Positions 46,566-59,799 are shown, numbered from the stretch's first letter. The stretch: DNA of 64,000 bases from Epiperipatus broadwayi (GCA_028023455.1 JAQFVV010012394.1:27043053-27107052); one strand, 5' to 3'. Notes: generated by a model not told the origin, from the sequence alone. Made by a program: numbers and translations.

Positions 46566-48598
46566 AATCACATGATCACCATTTATTATGCTTGTTCGTA
46601 ACTGTTATTAAAACAGGAAAAACTCTCCATATCTTAGTGCCACTCAGTTATTATTTCCTTTTGAGGGTGCCACTAGGTCATTACGTACTGGAAAATTTAT
46701 GTAATCAAAAGTAAATGATAATGATTTGCACCGACCAGACCCAGGGAGATTAAAAGCTCGTTAATATTGTTCGGACAATTGAGAAAACACTCTGACAAAA
46801 GTCAGCAAAACTAATTTTAAATAATTTGAATTTTTATTAAATTTAAGCAAAAACAAAGTAAATCTAGCCAACAAAATATGAAAGTTGACCTAGATTTATT
46901 AGTGTATTCATCCGAGAGTGTATACGAGTACAGTGAATACTAAAACATTAAACACTGGCAGATTTCTCACCTACATATTTTAAACAGGAAGTGATATTTG
47001 CCTGCTGGCGATTTATAAAACCAAAAAATCAATTCCAGTTTCCTAAATCAGAGATATCAAAAGAAGTAGAAATAGAGTATTGTGGGAAATTAATGAACAA
47101 TGCGAGACGAGTATTCTCTAGTATCTTGAAACTAGAGACGTGATTTGTCCACAGGATAGTTTGTGATGAACCACTTTTAAGGTAATTCACAGTTGATCTC
47201 ACTTACAAGACAAGAAAACAGGAGTAATGATTACGATCTTACGTAATCTAGAAAAGAAACAAAATCTTCAACTTCACAGAAAACTAGAACACTAAACACG
47301 ATAAACCGCCACCCAAAAGATTTACAGTCTGCAGGCAACGCCAACTAAACTTATATTCAAAATTAATTTCAGGTAGAGCGACAGGTGAGTTAAAGAAAAT
47401 TACGAAGATCTGCCAAAGCATTTAACAAGAGTTAGTAAAATAAAGGGAGATATATTTAGCATATAAAATATCAACTCACAATACACTCTGATAAATAAAT
47501 TTAAAACAAACCTAGAAGCTTAAAATTAAGATTCCAGTACGCACTATATGTAACACACAGAATAAAGGCTCAAAATATTTAATTGAGCCCGCAAAAGATA
47601 TGATACAAATAGATTACTTTTAAGATTAAGCTGAGACTCTAAAAACACTGGAAAGAATAAAGGAAACATGTTACATCGAGGTATAAGTTTAAAACTGTAT
47701 AGGCGTTTCTGCGTGGTACATACTTTTAAGATTAAGCTGAGACTCTAAAAACCCTGAAAAGAATAAAGGAAACATGTTACATCGAGGTATAAGTTTAAAA
47801 CTATATAGGCGTTTCTGCGCGGCACATGTAGTTCATTCTACTGGAGAACTTCGGTGAATATTTTAGGTTTACATTTTTATTCAGGAGGCAGTGTTAGGGG
47901 TCAGTTCCAATTTGAGCTTTTACGACATGATTTTGCAGGGACGATTTGGGATCCAGGGCTTGTCTTTAAGTTGGCTTAGCACAGCATTGCGAAGATAATA
48001 TTCTTCATAGCAATTAATTAGAAGTCCGGAAGGCAATTTCGGTGGAAACTTCTAAATAACAAAGTAGTAGTATTAATTGCTGAAGAATAACTAGACAAGC
48101 AGCATAAACAACAGTAGCTGGAGAATATTCTCCGCAATCCCAGGGCTATTTATGAGAGCTCTGATCTTTTGTAACATCTTTTAACTAAGGTTTTTCAGCA
48201 GGACAGATTTTTATCACAGTCTTAATCCTAATTAAAGATTCTCCCCAGGGTTAATCTTATTTATAATTAATTTAAAACTATTTAAAAAGAAGTCTCAGCT
48301 TTAGTTAAAGTAAGTTAAAAATCAATTCATATAAAACAAGAATGCAATTAAAATGTTTGCTTGCCTTTAATTACTTAAAAAAAAAAAACAATCGGCCAAA
48401 GGAAAACTATTTTAAAAATAAAATTTATTAAAAAATAGAAATGACAGAATTTAAAAATATGTCTGAGTATGATGCGTTATTAGAAGTACTCTTAATACAT
48501 AGCTTTTAAATAGTTTTCTTTACTAACTTTTTTTTTAAAACAAAAGTTGGTTTTATTTTTGCAATGAAACCATTAAATCGGGTAAAGCATCCGGTTCA
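46566..48598. mobile_element. 2.03-kb foreign insertion replacing part of an array unit
   Basis: The array breaks after TATCCTGAA at 46565 and resumes inside a C segment at ACTATCTATACC (48598). It opens with an FB tail in minus orientation (ATCACATGATCACCATTT ... AAAACTCTCCATA, 46566-46645) and continues as unique DNA, less AT-rich than the array, with no ORF or recognised protein. Its ends are not inverted repeats. About 590 bases of array, including the B core, are missing at the junction. It may be an FB element plus an unidentified transposon, or captured DNA. Confidence 0.6.
47616..47827 (+). repeat. 106-bp tandem duplication inside the 2-kb insertion
   Basis: Copies at 47616-47721 and 47722-47827 (ACTTTTAAGATTAAGCTGAG ... 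GGCGTTTCTGCG) differ at a handful of positions. Confidence 0.85.
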
Positions 48599-48759
48599 CT
48601 ATCTATACCTTTAACTGACCCAAAGCAATATTGAATGTCATTATTGCCAAACACGTAGTTTAAAGATAAATTATAACACAACATAATCATTTGATCAATA
48701 AAACTTGTTACCATTACATTGAATTCTATTGTCATCTTTTTCAAGGATGTAGACTATCA

Positions 48760-48860
48760 CATCCAGAGAGAAACTAATGATTATAAATTGGATCCATCAT
48801 CTTACAGAATTGTGATGAAAGAGCTCGTCTCCCTTAACAATCTGAAGTTAATATTGCTTC
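48760..48860 (+). pseudogene. C-type core, stem deleted
   Basis: A deletion joins GAGAGAAACTA directly to ATGATTA, removing the 5' stem. C' GTGATGA and D CTGA (48842-48845) remain. Confidence 0.5.
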
Positions 48861-49684
48861 TAGATTTTTTAGAATTGCTAATGTATGAAGTACTTTATTA
48901 TCATATAGTTGTGTGTTTTTTTTTGTAATCAAATTTCACTTTTCAGAATGGAAACAGATAGCTCCTGTCTGATCCTCAGTTGGTTTTTATTATTATTAAA
49001 AAAAATCAACATTTTATTCATCTTTTTTTTTTTTGTATAATATTTTTTAATAAAATAATTTAACTTACAATAATAATGATTGTTCATTTCTGCCCTCAAG
49101 AGTTTAAGATATTTATTGAGAGATTTAACGATTTCCGATGGTTGTCTTTTTTTTTTTGGAATAAAGCATATAATTTGTTTCATTTTAACATGTTTCACTT
49201 TTAATTGCTCAAGAGAATTCTTATTTTTTATATGGTTTTGTAATTTAAGTTCATCTGAAATTAACAGTCACCATGCTTAATACCTTAGTTCCTCAAATGA
49301 ACATTTTGATACTTACTAACTCGCATCTTTGCTAGTGGGTTTTTTTACAGGAGACATTCATTTAGACTATTCTTTTGTTAATATTTTGATTATATTTGTA
49401 GATACTGGTAATAGTATTGTTGAAATGGTTTCATGTTGTCCATAAATAAAAAGCATTCTAGAGAAATAATGAAGTAGGATCAAGTAATCATTAAAAAAGT
49501 TTTTGAAAGAAATTTTAATCCATGAGCAAGGAGCATTTGGCTTTTTAAATATATTAGTAAAAATTTGGAAATACTCAAAATCTTCTTTGAATTTGATGAT
49601 AGTTTCTTACATGAAAACTATGGGATTTTTGCAATGTTTGATAGCATATTAAATAATTCATAATGTTAACTAAATAAACTTTAT

Positions 49685-49787
49685 GAAATGTTTACTAATG
49701 ATGATAAACGGGCTCCCTCTTCTGGTAGAATAGTGATGAAAATACCCTTATCACCCGTAAAAAAAAACTATCTGAAGTAAATATTTC
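49685..49787 (+). ncRNA. Predicted box C/D snoRNA, A-type copy A6
   Basis: Stem 49685-49696 with 49776-49787; box C ATGATGA 49698-49704; D' CTGG 49722-49725; C' GTGATGA 49733-49739; D CTGA 49772-49775. The sequence is the same as A2 throughout the guide and boxes although the two lie 14 kb apart. Confidence 0.75.
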
Positions 49788-51076
49788 ATTTGTAGATTTT
49801 TTTAGAAGCTCTATGCAATATACTATTTTATATTATACTGCAAATGCAATTATTTATATAAATGAAGTCAGTAAGCAACAATATTACATGTGAAATGCTG
49901 TTTGATTTTAGAGTTACTTTTTTAGATAATTGAAGATTTATTAAAGTACTTCAATTTTGCCTTTTTTTGTGGGAATATTAAAATGTTGTCGAAGCTAATA
50001 TTAATTTCTTCAATACAAATATGAGATATAGAACTGATAGTATTAGTCATTGAACTGTCTATCATTATGAAGGAAGTTAAAATTCTTGTGAACAAAAATG
50101 GTGACTGTCTTTATTATTATTGAATCGTTAACTGTTGGAAGATTGATTATAACATGCAAAGTAATAATTTGATTAATAAATGGCTGTTGTCAATCCAAGC
50201 AATTCATTTTAAATGTTAGATGTGTCATTGTTTCCATGAGATGTAGATCATTACATTCCAAGGTAAACTGTAGTTGGCCATTATATTCATAATTTTTCAA
50301 AAATTTCAACCATTAACAGTCATTGTTGTCTTCCATCCCTTGATAGTAAATTTGCTGCCACTACGATGTTGCAGAAGGAACTAGTCATATGATTTGGGTT
50401 CACTGCCATATAGACATTCTCTTTTTGCGAGTGTTTTCTACATATAACCTGCTCTAACAATTGTTTATTTGATCTCAATGTTTTTATATATATTTCACAA
50501 AGTTAAACATTTAACATTTTCAATAAATGTTTATTTTGAATCAAGTACAGAATTTTTTTTATGTCTTCTTCAGCAGAATGGGTTTTACACATAAAACTTC
50601 ATCAGAATTAAGATTTTCAATAGGGTTTTGTTATTTATTGTCTGAAATTAAATATCAATTTCCGGGTTACACCTTATTTTTAGTACATTATATCTTGAAA
50701 TGAAAGTTAAATTTTGAAAATAATTTGGTTTCTAGAGGCTTACTTTTTCATAATGTGCATTGTTTTTTTCTCGAATCTTTTGACTTTCTGATGATTATTC
50801 AGTCTACTTCAAGTCATCCATTAAAAAAAAAAATTCCTTGAACTACACAGTAATTTATAATCTTATAGCAGTCATTTTGATTGAAGTAGTTATTAAATGA
50901 TTGTTTGAGAGCCAGAGACAGTTGACTTTTTAAGTTCATCATTGGAAACTTGAAAATAATCAAAATTTGCTTCGGTTTCGTTTACAGGTTTTTGTATAAT
51001 GAATGTGGATTTGTTTTGCAACAATTGGGCAACAACTTCAATAATAAATATCGGTTTTTACTAAATAAATTTTATT

Positions 51077-51178
51077 AAATGTTTACTAGTGAATATAGTT
51101 TAGCTCCCTTTTGTGGTAGGATTATGTTGAAAGAGGTTAATCACTCTTATAAAAAAAAATCTTAAGCAATTGTTTTAG
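51077..51178 (+). pseudogene. B-type degenerate core
   Basis: Box C is GTGAATA, C' ATGTTGA and D CTTA; the D'-like motif is GTGG and the 3' stem AGCAATTGTTT. Confidence 0.5.
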
Positions 51179-51295
51179 TGTAGGCCATTTAATATCTGTA
51201 AATATTTTATCATTTTATAATAGAATAGAAAAATATGTACTTTGAGTTTATTTATATGCAGTGAGTAAGCCATCATATTGTAGCTTAGATATTTC

Positions 51296-52302
51296 GGTCC
51301 TAATCGATAGGGCAGGACAGCCGCTTGGTGGTGTTCCTTTTCTGCTACAAACACACAATTATATCGATCCGAGGCCGACTATTTTAAAAATATTTTTACA
51401 TTTTTTCTGACTTTTATTAAAATATTTTCACAACTTGTCTGACTTTTATTAAATAACTATTATATTTTCTCTGCCTTTTTAAAAAATATTTTGATATTTC
51501 TCAGCTTTTTTTTAAAATATATTTTGACATTCTTTTAAATCATTAACGATAGATTTTATTAAAATATTTTTACATTTTGTCCGCCTTTTTAACAAAAGTT
51601 TTTACATTTTCTATGTGTTTTTAAAATTTTTTTTGACATTCTTTTAAATAATTTACGATAGATTTTAGTAAACAATTTACACACAAATTAACTGTCTTTA
51701 GATGAAAAAAAGACAGCGTGCAGTGCTGCAATGTGCAGGCCCATTTCCCAATTGTTTTGACGATCCAAAGGATCAGCCAACACATGCACTACTCTGATCA
51801 AACCAAGGTTATGATTTCCAAAACTACATCCAACCTCAAACATTATTTGTCTTGTAATTTACGTGACTTGTCGCGTGACTTTTTGGAAAAGGTGCTTGGC
51901 CATCACCTTTTGCAATTGTTTTCACCTTCCAACATGTGTAGGGAAGCCCGGCGACGGTCTTGACAATTATTAGTATGTAATACTACAGATGGGGGTAAGA
52001 TTCTTTAATTCCAATGCATATTACATCAGCTATGGCCAGTTGAATTCCCTACACCCTCACGATACGATAGCAATCTGTTAAGTCTGCATATTTGCATAGG
52101 GTCCCGAAGCGCATTAGCGGGTTGTAATATTTGTGTGCAACGCCATCTAGGCTTGCAACAGCTAATGTGAACAGGACTGTTCTATAGGCCGTAAGTTTCT
52201 CTGCAAAAGCACAAATATTGGGCCATGTAAATGGCATATTTCTGCGTTTTTAGCAGAGAAGGAATGCCACCAAGCGGCTATCCTGGCCTATCGATTAGTA
52301 CT
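51296..52302. mobile_element. 1,007-bp DNA transposon with ~52-bp inverted ends
   Basis: The left end GGTCCTAATCGATAGGG and the inverted right end AGTACTAATCGATAGGC continue through CCGCTTGGTGG...TTCC to about 52 bp with seven mismatches. It is flanked by GATATTTC on both sides (51288-51295, 52303-52310), an 8-bp target duplication. Sister units show the unoccupied site GTAGATGATATTTCTG. Inside are short TTTTTACATTTT.CTGCC-type tandem repeats at about 51380-51650 and roughly 600 bases of unique DNA with no recognised transposase. The 8-bp duplication suits hAT, P or Merlin, but the ends do not start with the usual hAT CA. Non-autonomous, superfamily open. Confidence 0.85.
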
Positions 52303-52682
52303 GATATTTCTGTTTACACAATTAAAAAAATTAAAATTAGTTTTTGAGCTTTAATCGTGACTTTCTGCAAAAAAAACATCAAATGCTTATAATAATAGTG
52401 TTCACATTTTTAGTATTTAATACTTAAGGTAATCTAATTGGTACCATTATTATTTAAACTATCTATGCCTTTAACTGACTCAAAGCAATATTGAATATCA
52501 TTATTGCCAAACACGTAGTTGTTTAAAGATAAATTATAGCTCAAAATAATAATTTCATCAATAAAATTTGTTATCAGTACATTGAATTCTATTGTCCTCT
52601 TTTTCAAGAGTGTGGACCATCACTTCCAGAGAGAAAGTAAGCAATAAGCCACTATGTAATGCTTTTATTAAATAAACTTTAT

Positions 52683-52783
52683 GAAATGTTTACTAATGAT
52701 TATAAATTGGATTCCTCATTTTACAGAATTGTGATGAAAGAGATCGTCTCCCTTAAAAAACAACAATCTGAAGTTAATATTGC
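52683..52783 (+). pseudogene. C-type core with intact C' and D
   Basis: ATGATTA box C, GTGATGA C', D CTGA; the guide has drifted to GGATTCCTCATTTTAC and the 3' strand AGTTAATATTG leaves the outer stem unpaired. Confidence 0.5.
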
Positions 52784-54142
52784 ATCTAGATTTTTTAGAA
52801 TTGCTAATATATGAAGTACTTTAGATTCATTACACAAGTATAGATATTTAAATGGTGTTAATAAACAATCATATTACAGGGATGCTGCTGTTTGCTTTCA
52901 GATTTTGTTTTTTTATACAATTGAAAATAGGCCTGCAGTATAAGAAGCTGAAAATGATTACAATGCTAATGTTAATTTTTGCATTTGAAATATGGAAATA
53001 ATAGAATTATTAGCATTGCTTGTTTATTTATTTATGCCAATTTAAGTGAGCCTAAAACAATTATGAACTTTTTATGTAATATTGATTAGCTTCATCATTG
53101 GTAAACACATAACTGTTTACAGATGGCTTATAACTATCATTGTAATAATTTGATCTGTAAAATATGAGTTTAACAGAGTATTAGTGACATTTTTTTCAAG
53201 TTGATTTATCATATTGTAATATAATGCGAGTATGAAGCTACTGTATGTATTTCTTGGTGTGTTATTCCACTGTTACTATTTATTGTTGTCTTCATCTTAT
53301 ACTAATAAATTTGCTGCCAATATTTTGGTTGATTTTAAGATCTAACTTTATTATCACGTAGTTGTGTGTTTTTTGTTTTTTTTTACTGATCAAATTTCAA
53401 TTTCCAGAATAGCCCCTGTCTGATACTCAGATGGGTTTTTATTATCATTAAAAAAATCAACATTTTATTCATTTTTTTTGTATAATAACATTTTTTAATA
53501 AAATAGTTTAACTTACAATAATAATGATTGTTCATTATTGTCCTCGACAGTTTAATATATTTATTAAGCGATTTGACGATTACCGTTGACTGTCTTTTTT
53601 CTTTTTTTTTGGAATAAAGCATATAATTTGTTTTATTTTAACAACATGTTTGACTTTTAAACCCTCAAGAGAATTATATGGTTTTGTAATTTAAACTCAT
53701 CTGAAATTAACAGTCACCATGCTTAATACCTTAGTTCCTCAAATGAAAATTTTGGAACTTATTAACTTGGATCGTTGTCAGTGTGTTTTTTTTTTTACAG
53801 GAGACATTCATTTAGACTATTCTTTTGTTAATATTTTGATTATATTTATATATACTGGTAAGAGTATTGTTTAGATGAAATGGGTTCATGTTCTTCATAA
53901 ATAGAAGGCATCCTAGAGAAATAATGAAGTAGGATCAAGTAATCATTAAAAAGGCTTGGTTGAAAGTAATTTTAGTCTATAAGCAAGGAGCATTTGGCTT
54001 TTTAAATATATTAGTAAAAATTTGGAAATACTCAAAATCTTCTCTGAATTTGATGATAGTTTTTTACATGAAAACTTTGGGATTTCTTGCAATTCTTGAC
54101 AGCATATTAAATAATTCATAATGTTTACAAAACAATCTTTAT

Positions 54143-54244
54143 GAAATGTTTACTAATGATGATAAACGGGCTCCCTCTTCTGGTAGAATAGTGATGAAAA
54201 GATCCTATCACCCGTAAAAAAAAACTATCTGAAGTAAATATTTC
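54143..54244 (+). ncRNA. Predicted box C/D snoRNA, A-type copy A7
   Basis: Stem 54143-54154 with 54233-54244; box C ATGATGA 54156-54162; D' CTGG 54180-54183; C' GTGATGA 54191-54197; D CTGA 54229-54232. The guide ACGGGCTCCCTCTT is intact. The C'-D half is one base shorter than A4. Last complete copy before the array decays. Confidence 0.75.
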
Positions 54245-55537
54245 ATTTGTAGATTTTTTTTAGAAGCGCTAAGCAATATACTATTTTATATTGCACTGCA
54301 AAAGCAATTGTTTATATAAATGGAGTCAGTAAGCAATCATAATATATGTGAAATGCTGTTTGATTTTAGATTTGCTTCTTTAGATCATTGAAAATTAATT
54401 AAAACACCTTAATTTTGTCTTTCTGTGGGAAGATTAAAATCCTTCCGAAGCTAATATTCATTTCTTCAATACAAATATGATATATAGAACTAATAGTATT
54501 ATTCGTTGCACTGTCTGTCATTCTAAAAGAAGTTAATATTATTGTAAACGAAAATGATGACTGTCTTCATTATTATTGAATCGTCAACTGTTCAAAGATT
54601 GATTATAACTTGCAAAGTTATAATTTGATTAATAAATGCCTGTTGTCAGTCCAAGCGATTGGGTTTAAATGTTAGTTATGTCATGCCTTTCAATGAGGCG
54701 AAATTCATTACATTCTCAGATAAATTGTATTCAGCCATTATATTCATAATTTTTAATTTTTTTTTAAATTTTAATCATTCACAATTATGGTTGTCTGCCA
54801 TCCATTGATAATAAATGTGCTGCCACTACGATGTTGCAGAAGGAACTAGTCATATGGTTTGGGTTCACTGCCATATAGACGTTTTCTATTTGTGATTGTG
54901 TTCTCTATAAAACCTATAGTAATGATTGTTTATTTAATCCCAATATTTTTATGTATATTTCACAAAGTTAAACATTTTCAGTAAATGTTTATTTTGAATC
55001 AAATACAGATTTTTTTTTTATGTCTTTAGCTGAATGTGTTTTACACATAAAACTTAAAGAGAATATGAATTTTGATAGAGGTTTGTTATTTATTGTCTGA
55101 AAGTAAAAAATCAGATTTTCCGGGTTTCACTTTATTTTTAGTACATTATATCCTGAAATTAAAGTTAAATTTTGAAAATAATTTCGTTCCTAGAGGGTTA
55201 CTTTTTCTCAATGGGCATTGTTTTTTTCTCATTGTACCTTGTGACTTTCTGATGATTATTCAGTTAACTTCGAGTCATCCATTAAAAAAAAAAAATTTCC
55301 TTGAACTAGAGTAAATTATGATCTTGTAATCGTCAAGTTGATTGAAGTAGTTATTAAATAATTGTTTGAGAGCCAGAAACAATTGCCTATTTAAATTCAT
55401 CATTGGAAACTTGAAAATAATCAAAATTTGCTTCGGTTTCGTTGACAGGTTTTTGTATAATGAATGTGGATTTGTTTTGCAACAATTGGGCAACAACTTT
55501 AATAATAAATATCGGTTTTTACTAAATAAATTTTATT

Positions 55538-55640
55538 AAATGTTTACTAGTGAATATAGTTTAGCTCCCATTTCTGATGGGATTGTGTACGAAGAGGCTA
55601 ATCACTCTTAAAAAAAAAAGAATCTTAAGTAAATGTTTTA
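55538..55640 (+). pseudogene. B-type degenerate core
   Basis: Box C is GTGAATA and C' GTGTACG; D' is CTGA and D CTTA. The stem strands AAATGTTTACT / AGTAAATGTTT are still pairable. Confidence 0.5.
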
Positions 55641-56127
55641 GAGTAGGCCATTTAATATCGCTAAATAGTTTACCTTTTTATAATGTAATAGAAAAAGATG
55701 TATTTTGAGTCTATTTACATGCAGCGACTAAGCAATCATATTGTAGAGTAGATATTTATGTTTAGACCATTGAAATAATTAAAATTAGCCTTTGAGCTTT
55801 AATTGTAACTTTCTGCATGAAAACATCAAACCCTTATAATACTAGTGTTTACATTTTTAGTATTTAATTCTTAAGTTAATCTAATTGGTACCATTATTAG
55901 TTAAACTATCTATATCATTAACTGACCTAAAGCAATCATAAATATCATTATTGCCAAACACTCATTTGTTCAAACAAATTATATGTCAAAATAATACTTT
56001 GATGAATAAAACATATCTGTTATCAGTACATTGAGTTCTAGTATCATCTTTTCAAGCATGTGGACTATCACATCTGGAGACAAAATAAGCTATAAGCCAC
56101 TATATAGTGCTTTTAAGTAAACTTTCT

Positions 56128-56225
56128 GAAATGTTTACTAATGATTATAATTTGGATCCCTCATCTTACAAAATTGTGATGAAAGAGATCGTCACCCTTA
56201 AAAACAACAATCAGAAGTTAATATT
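56128..56225 (+). pseudogene. C-type degenerate core
   Basis: Box C ATGATTA, C' GTGATGA, D mutated to CAGA; the guide is GGATCCCTCATC. Confidence 0.5.
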
Positions 56226-57856
56226 GCATCTAGATGTTTTAGAATTGCTAATGTATGAAGTACTTTAGCTTTACTACTAAAGTATAGTTATTTAAATGGT
56301 GTCAATAAACAATTATATTTTAAGGATGATGCTGTTTGCTTTCAGAATTTGTTTTTTTTATATAATTGAAAATAATGGCCTCCAATGTAACAAGCTGAAA
56401 ATGATTACAATGCTAATGTTAATTTTTGCAGTTGAAATATGGGAATAATAGAATTATTAGCATTGCTTGTTTATTTATGCCAATTTAATTGAGCCTAAAA
56501 CAATTAGGAACATTTTATGTAATATTGATTAGCTTCATCATTGGTAAACACTTAACTGTTTAAAGATGGAATATAACTGTCAAAGTAATAATTTGATTGG
56601 GTGGTAAAATATCTGTTTGACGGAGTAAATGTTAGTGACATCTTTTTCTAGATGGTTTATCCTATTGTAATGTAATGTGAGTTCGAAACTACTGCATTTA
56701 TTTTTTGGTGTGTTATTCCACTGTTACCATTCATTGTTGTCTTGATCTTTGATTAATAAATTTGTTGCCGATATTTGTGATTGATTGTATGATATAACTT
56801 TATTATCATGTAATTGTATTTTTTTTTACTGATCAAATTTCGCTTTCTAATAGCCCCTGTCTTATCCACAGTTGGGTTTTTATTATTATTAAAAAAAGTC
56901 GACATTTTATTCAATTTTGTATAATACCATTTTGTAGTAAAACAGTTTAACTTGCAGCAATAATGATTGTTCATTTTTGCCCTCAAGAGTTTAATATATT
57001 GAGTGATTTAAGGATTTCCCTTGATTGTCTTTTTTTTTTTTTTTTTTTTGAATAAAGCATATAATTTGTTTCCGTTGAACAGCATGTTTCACTTTTAAAC
57101 CCTCAAGAGATTTCATATTTTTTATATGATTTTGTTATTTAAGTTCTTCTGAAATTAACATGATCATGCGTAATACCTTAGTTCCTCAAATGAAAATTTT
57201 GGAACATTTTAACAGGATCTTTGCTAGTGATTTTTTTTTTTTTACATTCAGCATTGATTTAGATGGCTTTTGTTAATATTAAGAGTATATTTGTGTCTAC
57301 TAGTAATTACGTTGTTTAGACGAAGTGGCTTCATGTCGTCCATAAACAAAAAACATCCTGTGAAATAATTCAGTAGGATCATGCTTAAAACAGTTGCAAT
57401 CCATGTGAAATTAACATTCACAACTGGTGTATTTCTTTTAATTTTAATATCTTCCTTAAATGAAAGTTTTATTTTGGAACTTTTATTCACTGGGATCTAG
57501 GGACTTTTCTCTTTATAATAGACATAGCTGTAGGCTTTTTTTTTTAATATTTTGAATATATATGTATCTATTGGTGTTTATAATCTTTAGACAAAATGGC
57601 TTCATGTCATCTATAAACAAAAAACATACTCCTAAAAGGAATAATAAACTAATATCATATAATCATTAAGAAAGTTTTTTTGAAAACAATTTTAATTCAT
57701 CAGCAAGGAGTATTTGAATTTTTAAACACATTAGAAATTTGTAAATAATCAAAATTGTTGATTTAGCTGATAGGTTCCAACATGAAAACTGATATTTCTT
57801 GCAGTGCTTAGTAAAATATTAAAAAATTAATAGTACTTTTTACTCAATAAATTTTA

Positions 57857-57958
57857 TTATATGTATCAATGGATGATACTTTAGCTCCCTGTTCTGGTAG
57901 AGTTGACATGAAAGAGCTAAGTCACCCTTTAAAAAAGGCAATTTTAAGTAAACGGTGA
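57857..57958 (+). pseudogene. Last recognisable core, degenerate
   Basis: CAATGGATGATAC stands at the box C position, TAGCTCCCTGTTCTGG at the guide, GACATGA at C' and TTTTAAGTAAAC at the D/stem position. The 5' stem is not conserved. Confidence 0.45.
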
Positions 57959-59799
57959 TACATGTAGAGTATACAGTATTAGTAAACAATCTCTCATTTT
58001 TCTCTATAAAAAATATGGGTTTCAAGAGTCTTTAGAAGTAATCATTAGGTGATCGAATTATGAAGTTGCTATATGTTTTTAGATTTAAATCTTTTGATAT
58101 TTAATAATAATCAAAGTGATTTTATTTTAATTGTTTGAAGAACTTATAATCATAATATGTAATTTAAATCATTTACTATTACTTGCTAAATTAGCTGTGT
58201 CTATTTAAGTAACCATAGAAAACCATAAACTTAATTAGTTATATTGAATGTTTGGTTATTAAATTGGTTCAAAGTAGTAATTTGATTGATAAAATGATTG
58301 TGAAAGAGGGATATGATTTAATTTACATATATATTCAATATATAGACTATCACCTTTTTAAGATAAATAGGGTAATACTTGGAGATAATGCTATCTTAAT
58401 AGTAATGTATAATAATAATTTAAATTGTCCATTGCGATCCTGTATTCTTCCTCATTCTGTTTGTTATTTCTCATTTATTAGCAACTTTAGTATTAATAAT
58501 AATGATACTAGTACTACAATGATTTTCAAAAAAAAATTTTTGTGGTTAAGTATGCTAGGTGACTGTGCAGTAATACCTAGACATAGATTTTCTAATCTTG
58601 TGGTTGTTGTAAGGCTTTGTGCAATTGATCTAAAAATTTTAATGGAAACCTAATAGTAACATTGAAAGGAAATGCACTGCAGAATATCTTTAAAAGAATT
58701 AAAGGTTGTATACTTCTATCTACACAGCTAAATCTTTAATATAAGTAGAATGTTACCAACTGCTAACCAAATGTAAATAATCTGGCTTTTGATAGAGTAT
58801 ATGATTTATCAAGGCACTTTGCTGTCTCGTGGGTTATTATTTGAACAAAAAGTACTTTGCTATTCAGTGACTTCACAAAAGTAATTGCATTTTTAAATAG
58901 TTTGTATCTACACATGAAAACATTCGCATTTCACATTAAGTTTCTCCAAATACTGAAATGTAATATTAAACCTTTTTACATTTATATACCCATCCAAAAA
59001 TACCTTAAAAACATTTAGTTAACAAATCAAAAAATTTGATAAAGCTTTGAAATTGTTTGTAATAGAAAGGTGTGAAGTAAAGAGTATTTTTTTTTTTTGT
59101 AATTTTTAATTTTTGGATTTGTTTTGGAATATATTTTGTTATACATTTTTATTTTTCAGTTCTCCTTGAAAAAGACTATATTTTATAATAATCATATAAA
59201 AACCAAGTTTTAAAAAGAAGTTTGGTGCATTTATTTTTATATATTAAATTATTTTTGAATAAAGCACACAATTGTTCTCTCTGTCCTAGCGGCCATAGGT
59301 TTTTAATTTAAAATCTCCAGAAAGTTCATTTTGTAAAGGTTTTTACCCTTTGTTGTTGTCTGAAATTAAAAATCAGGATTTTTTTTATTTATTTAAAAAA
59401 AATGTTGGAAATGATTAACTTTTGGCTTTTGTAGCCTTTTTTCCTTTACAATATGCATTAGTTCAGACTCCAGTCAGTGAATGAATAGATTTTATATGTT
59501 ATAATTCAGCTATTTCTGATAGAATTTTGGTAAAATATATTTTGTTTCATCCATAAAACAAGTAAATAAATAAATATCTACCTAAAGACATGATGAATTG
59601 TGATTATGTAACTTTCATTAAACTGTCTAATTGTTTGGAAGCAATTTGAATTCACAACCCAGATGCAGTTAGCTTTTAAAATTTATTATTAGAAATTTGA
59701 ATATAATATAAAATTATTTATTTTGATCTTTTTATATATACAATATTTATGAAAATTTTTAGGATGTTTTAATAAATAAACTTGCATTATGTGAACCTT

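Noticed and set aside
32334-56986. Recurring minus-strand open stretches with NNHYYCKLNYF-like translations at about 32.3, 38.2, 41.6, 48.9, 53.4 and 56.8 kb
   Set aside because: They come from the same segment of successive array units, so similarity is due to DNA duplication. Frames shift and stop at different places in each unit, and there is no start context or codon bias.
58252-58653. 133-codon open frame
   Set aside because: Its 5' part aligns with decayed array sequence, and composition is the same as non-coding surroundings. No domain was recognised.
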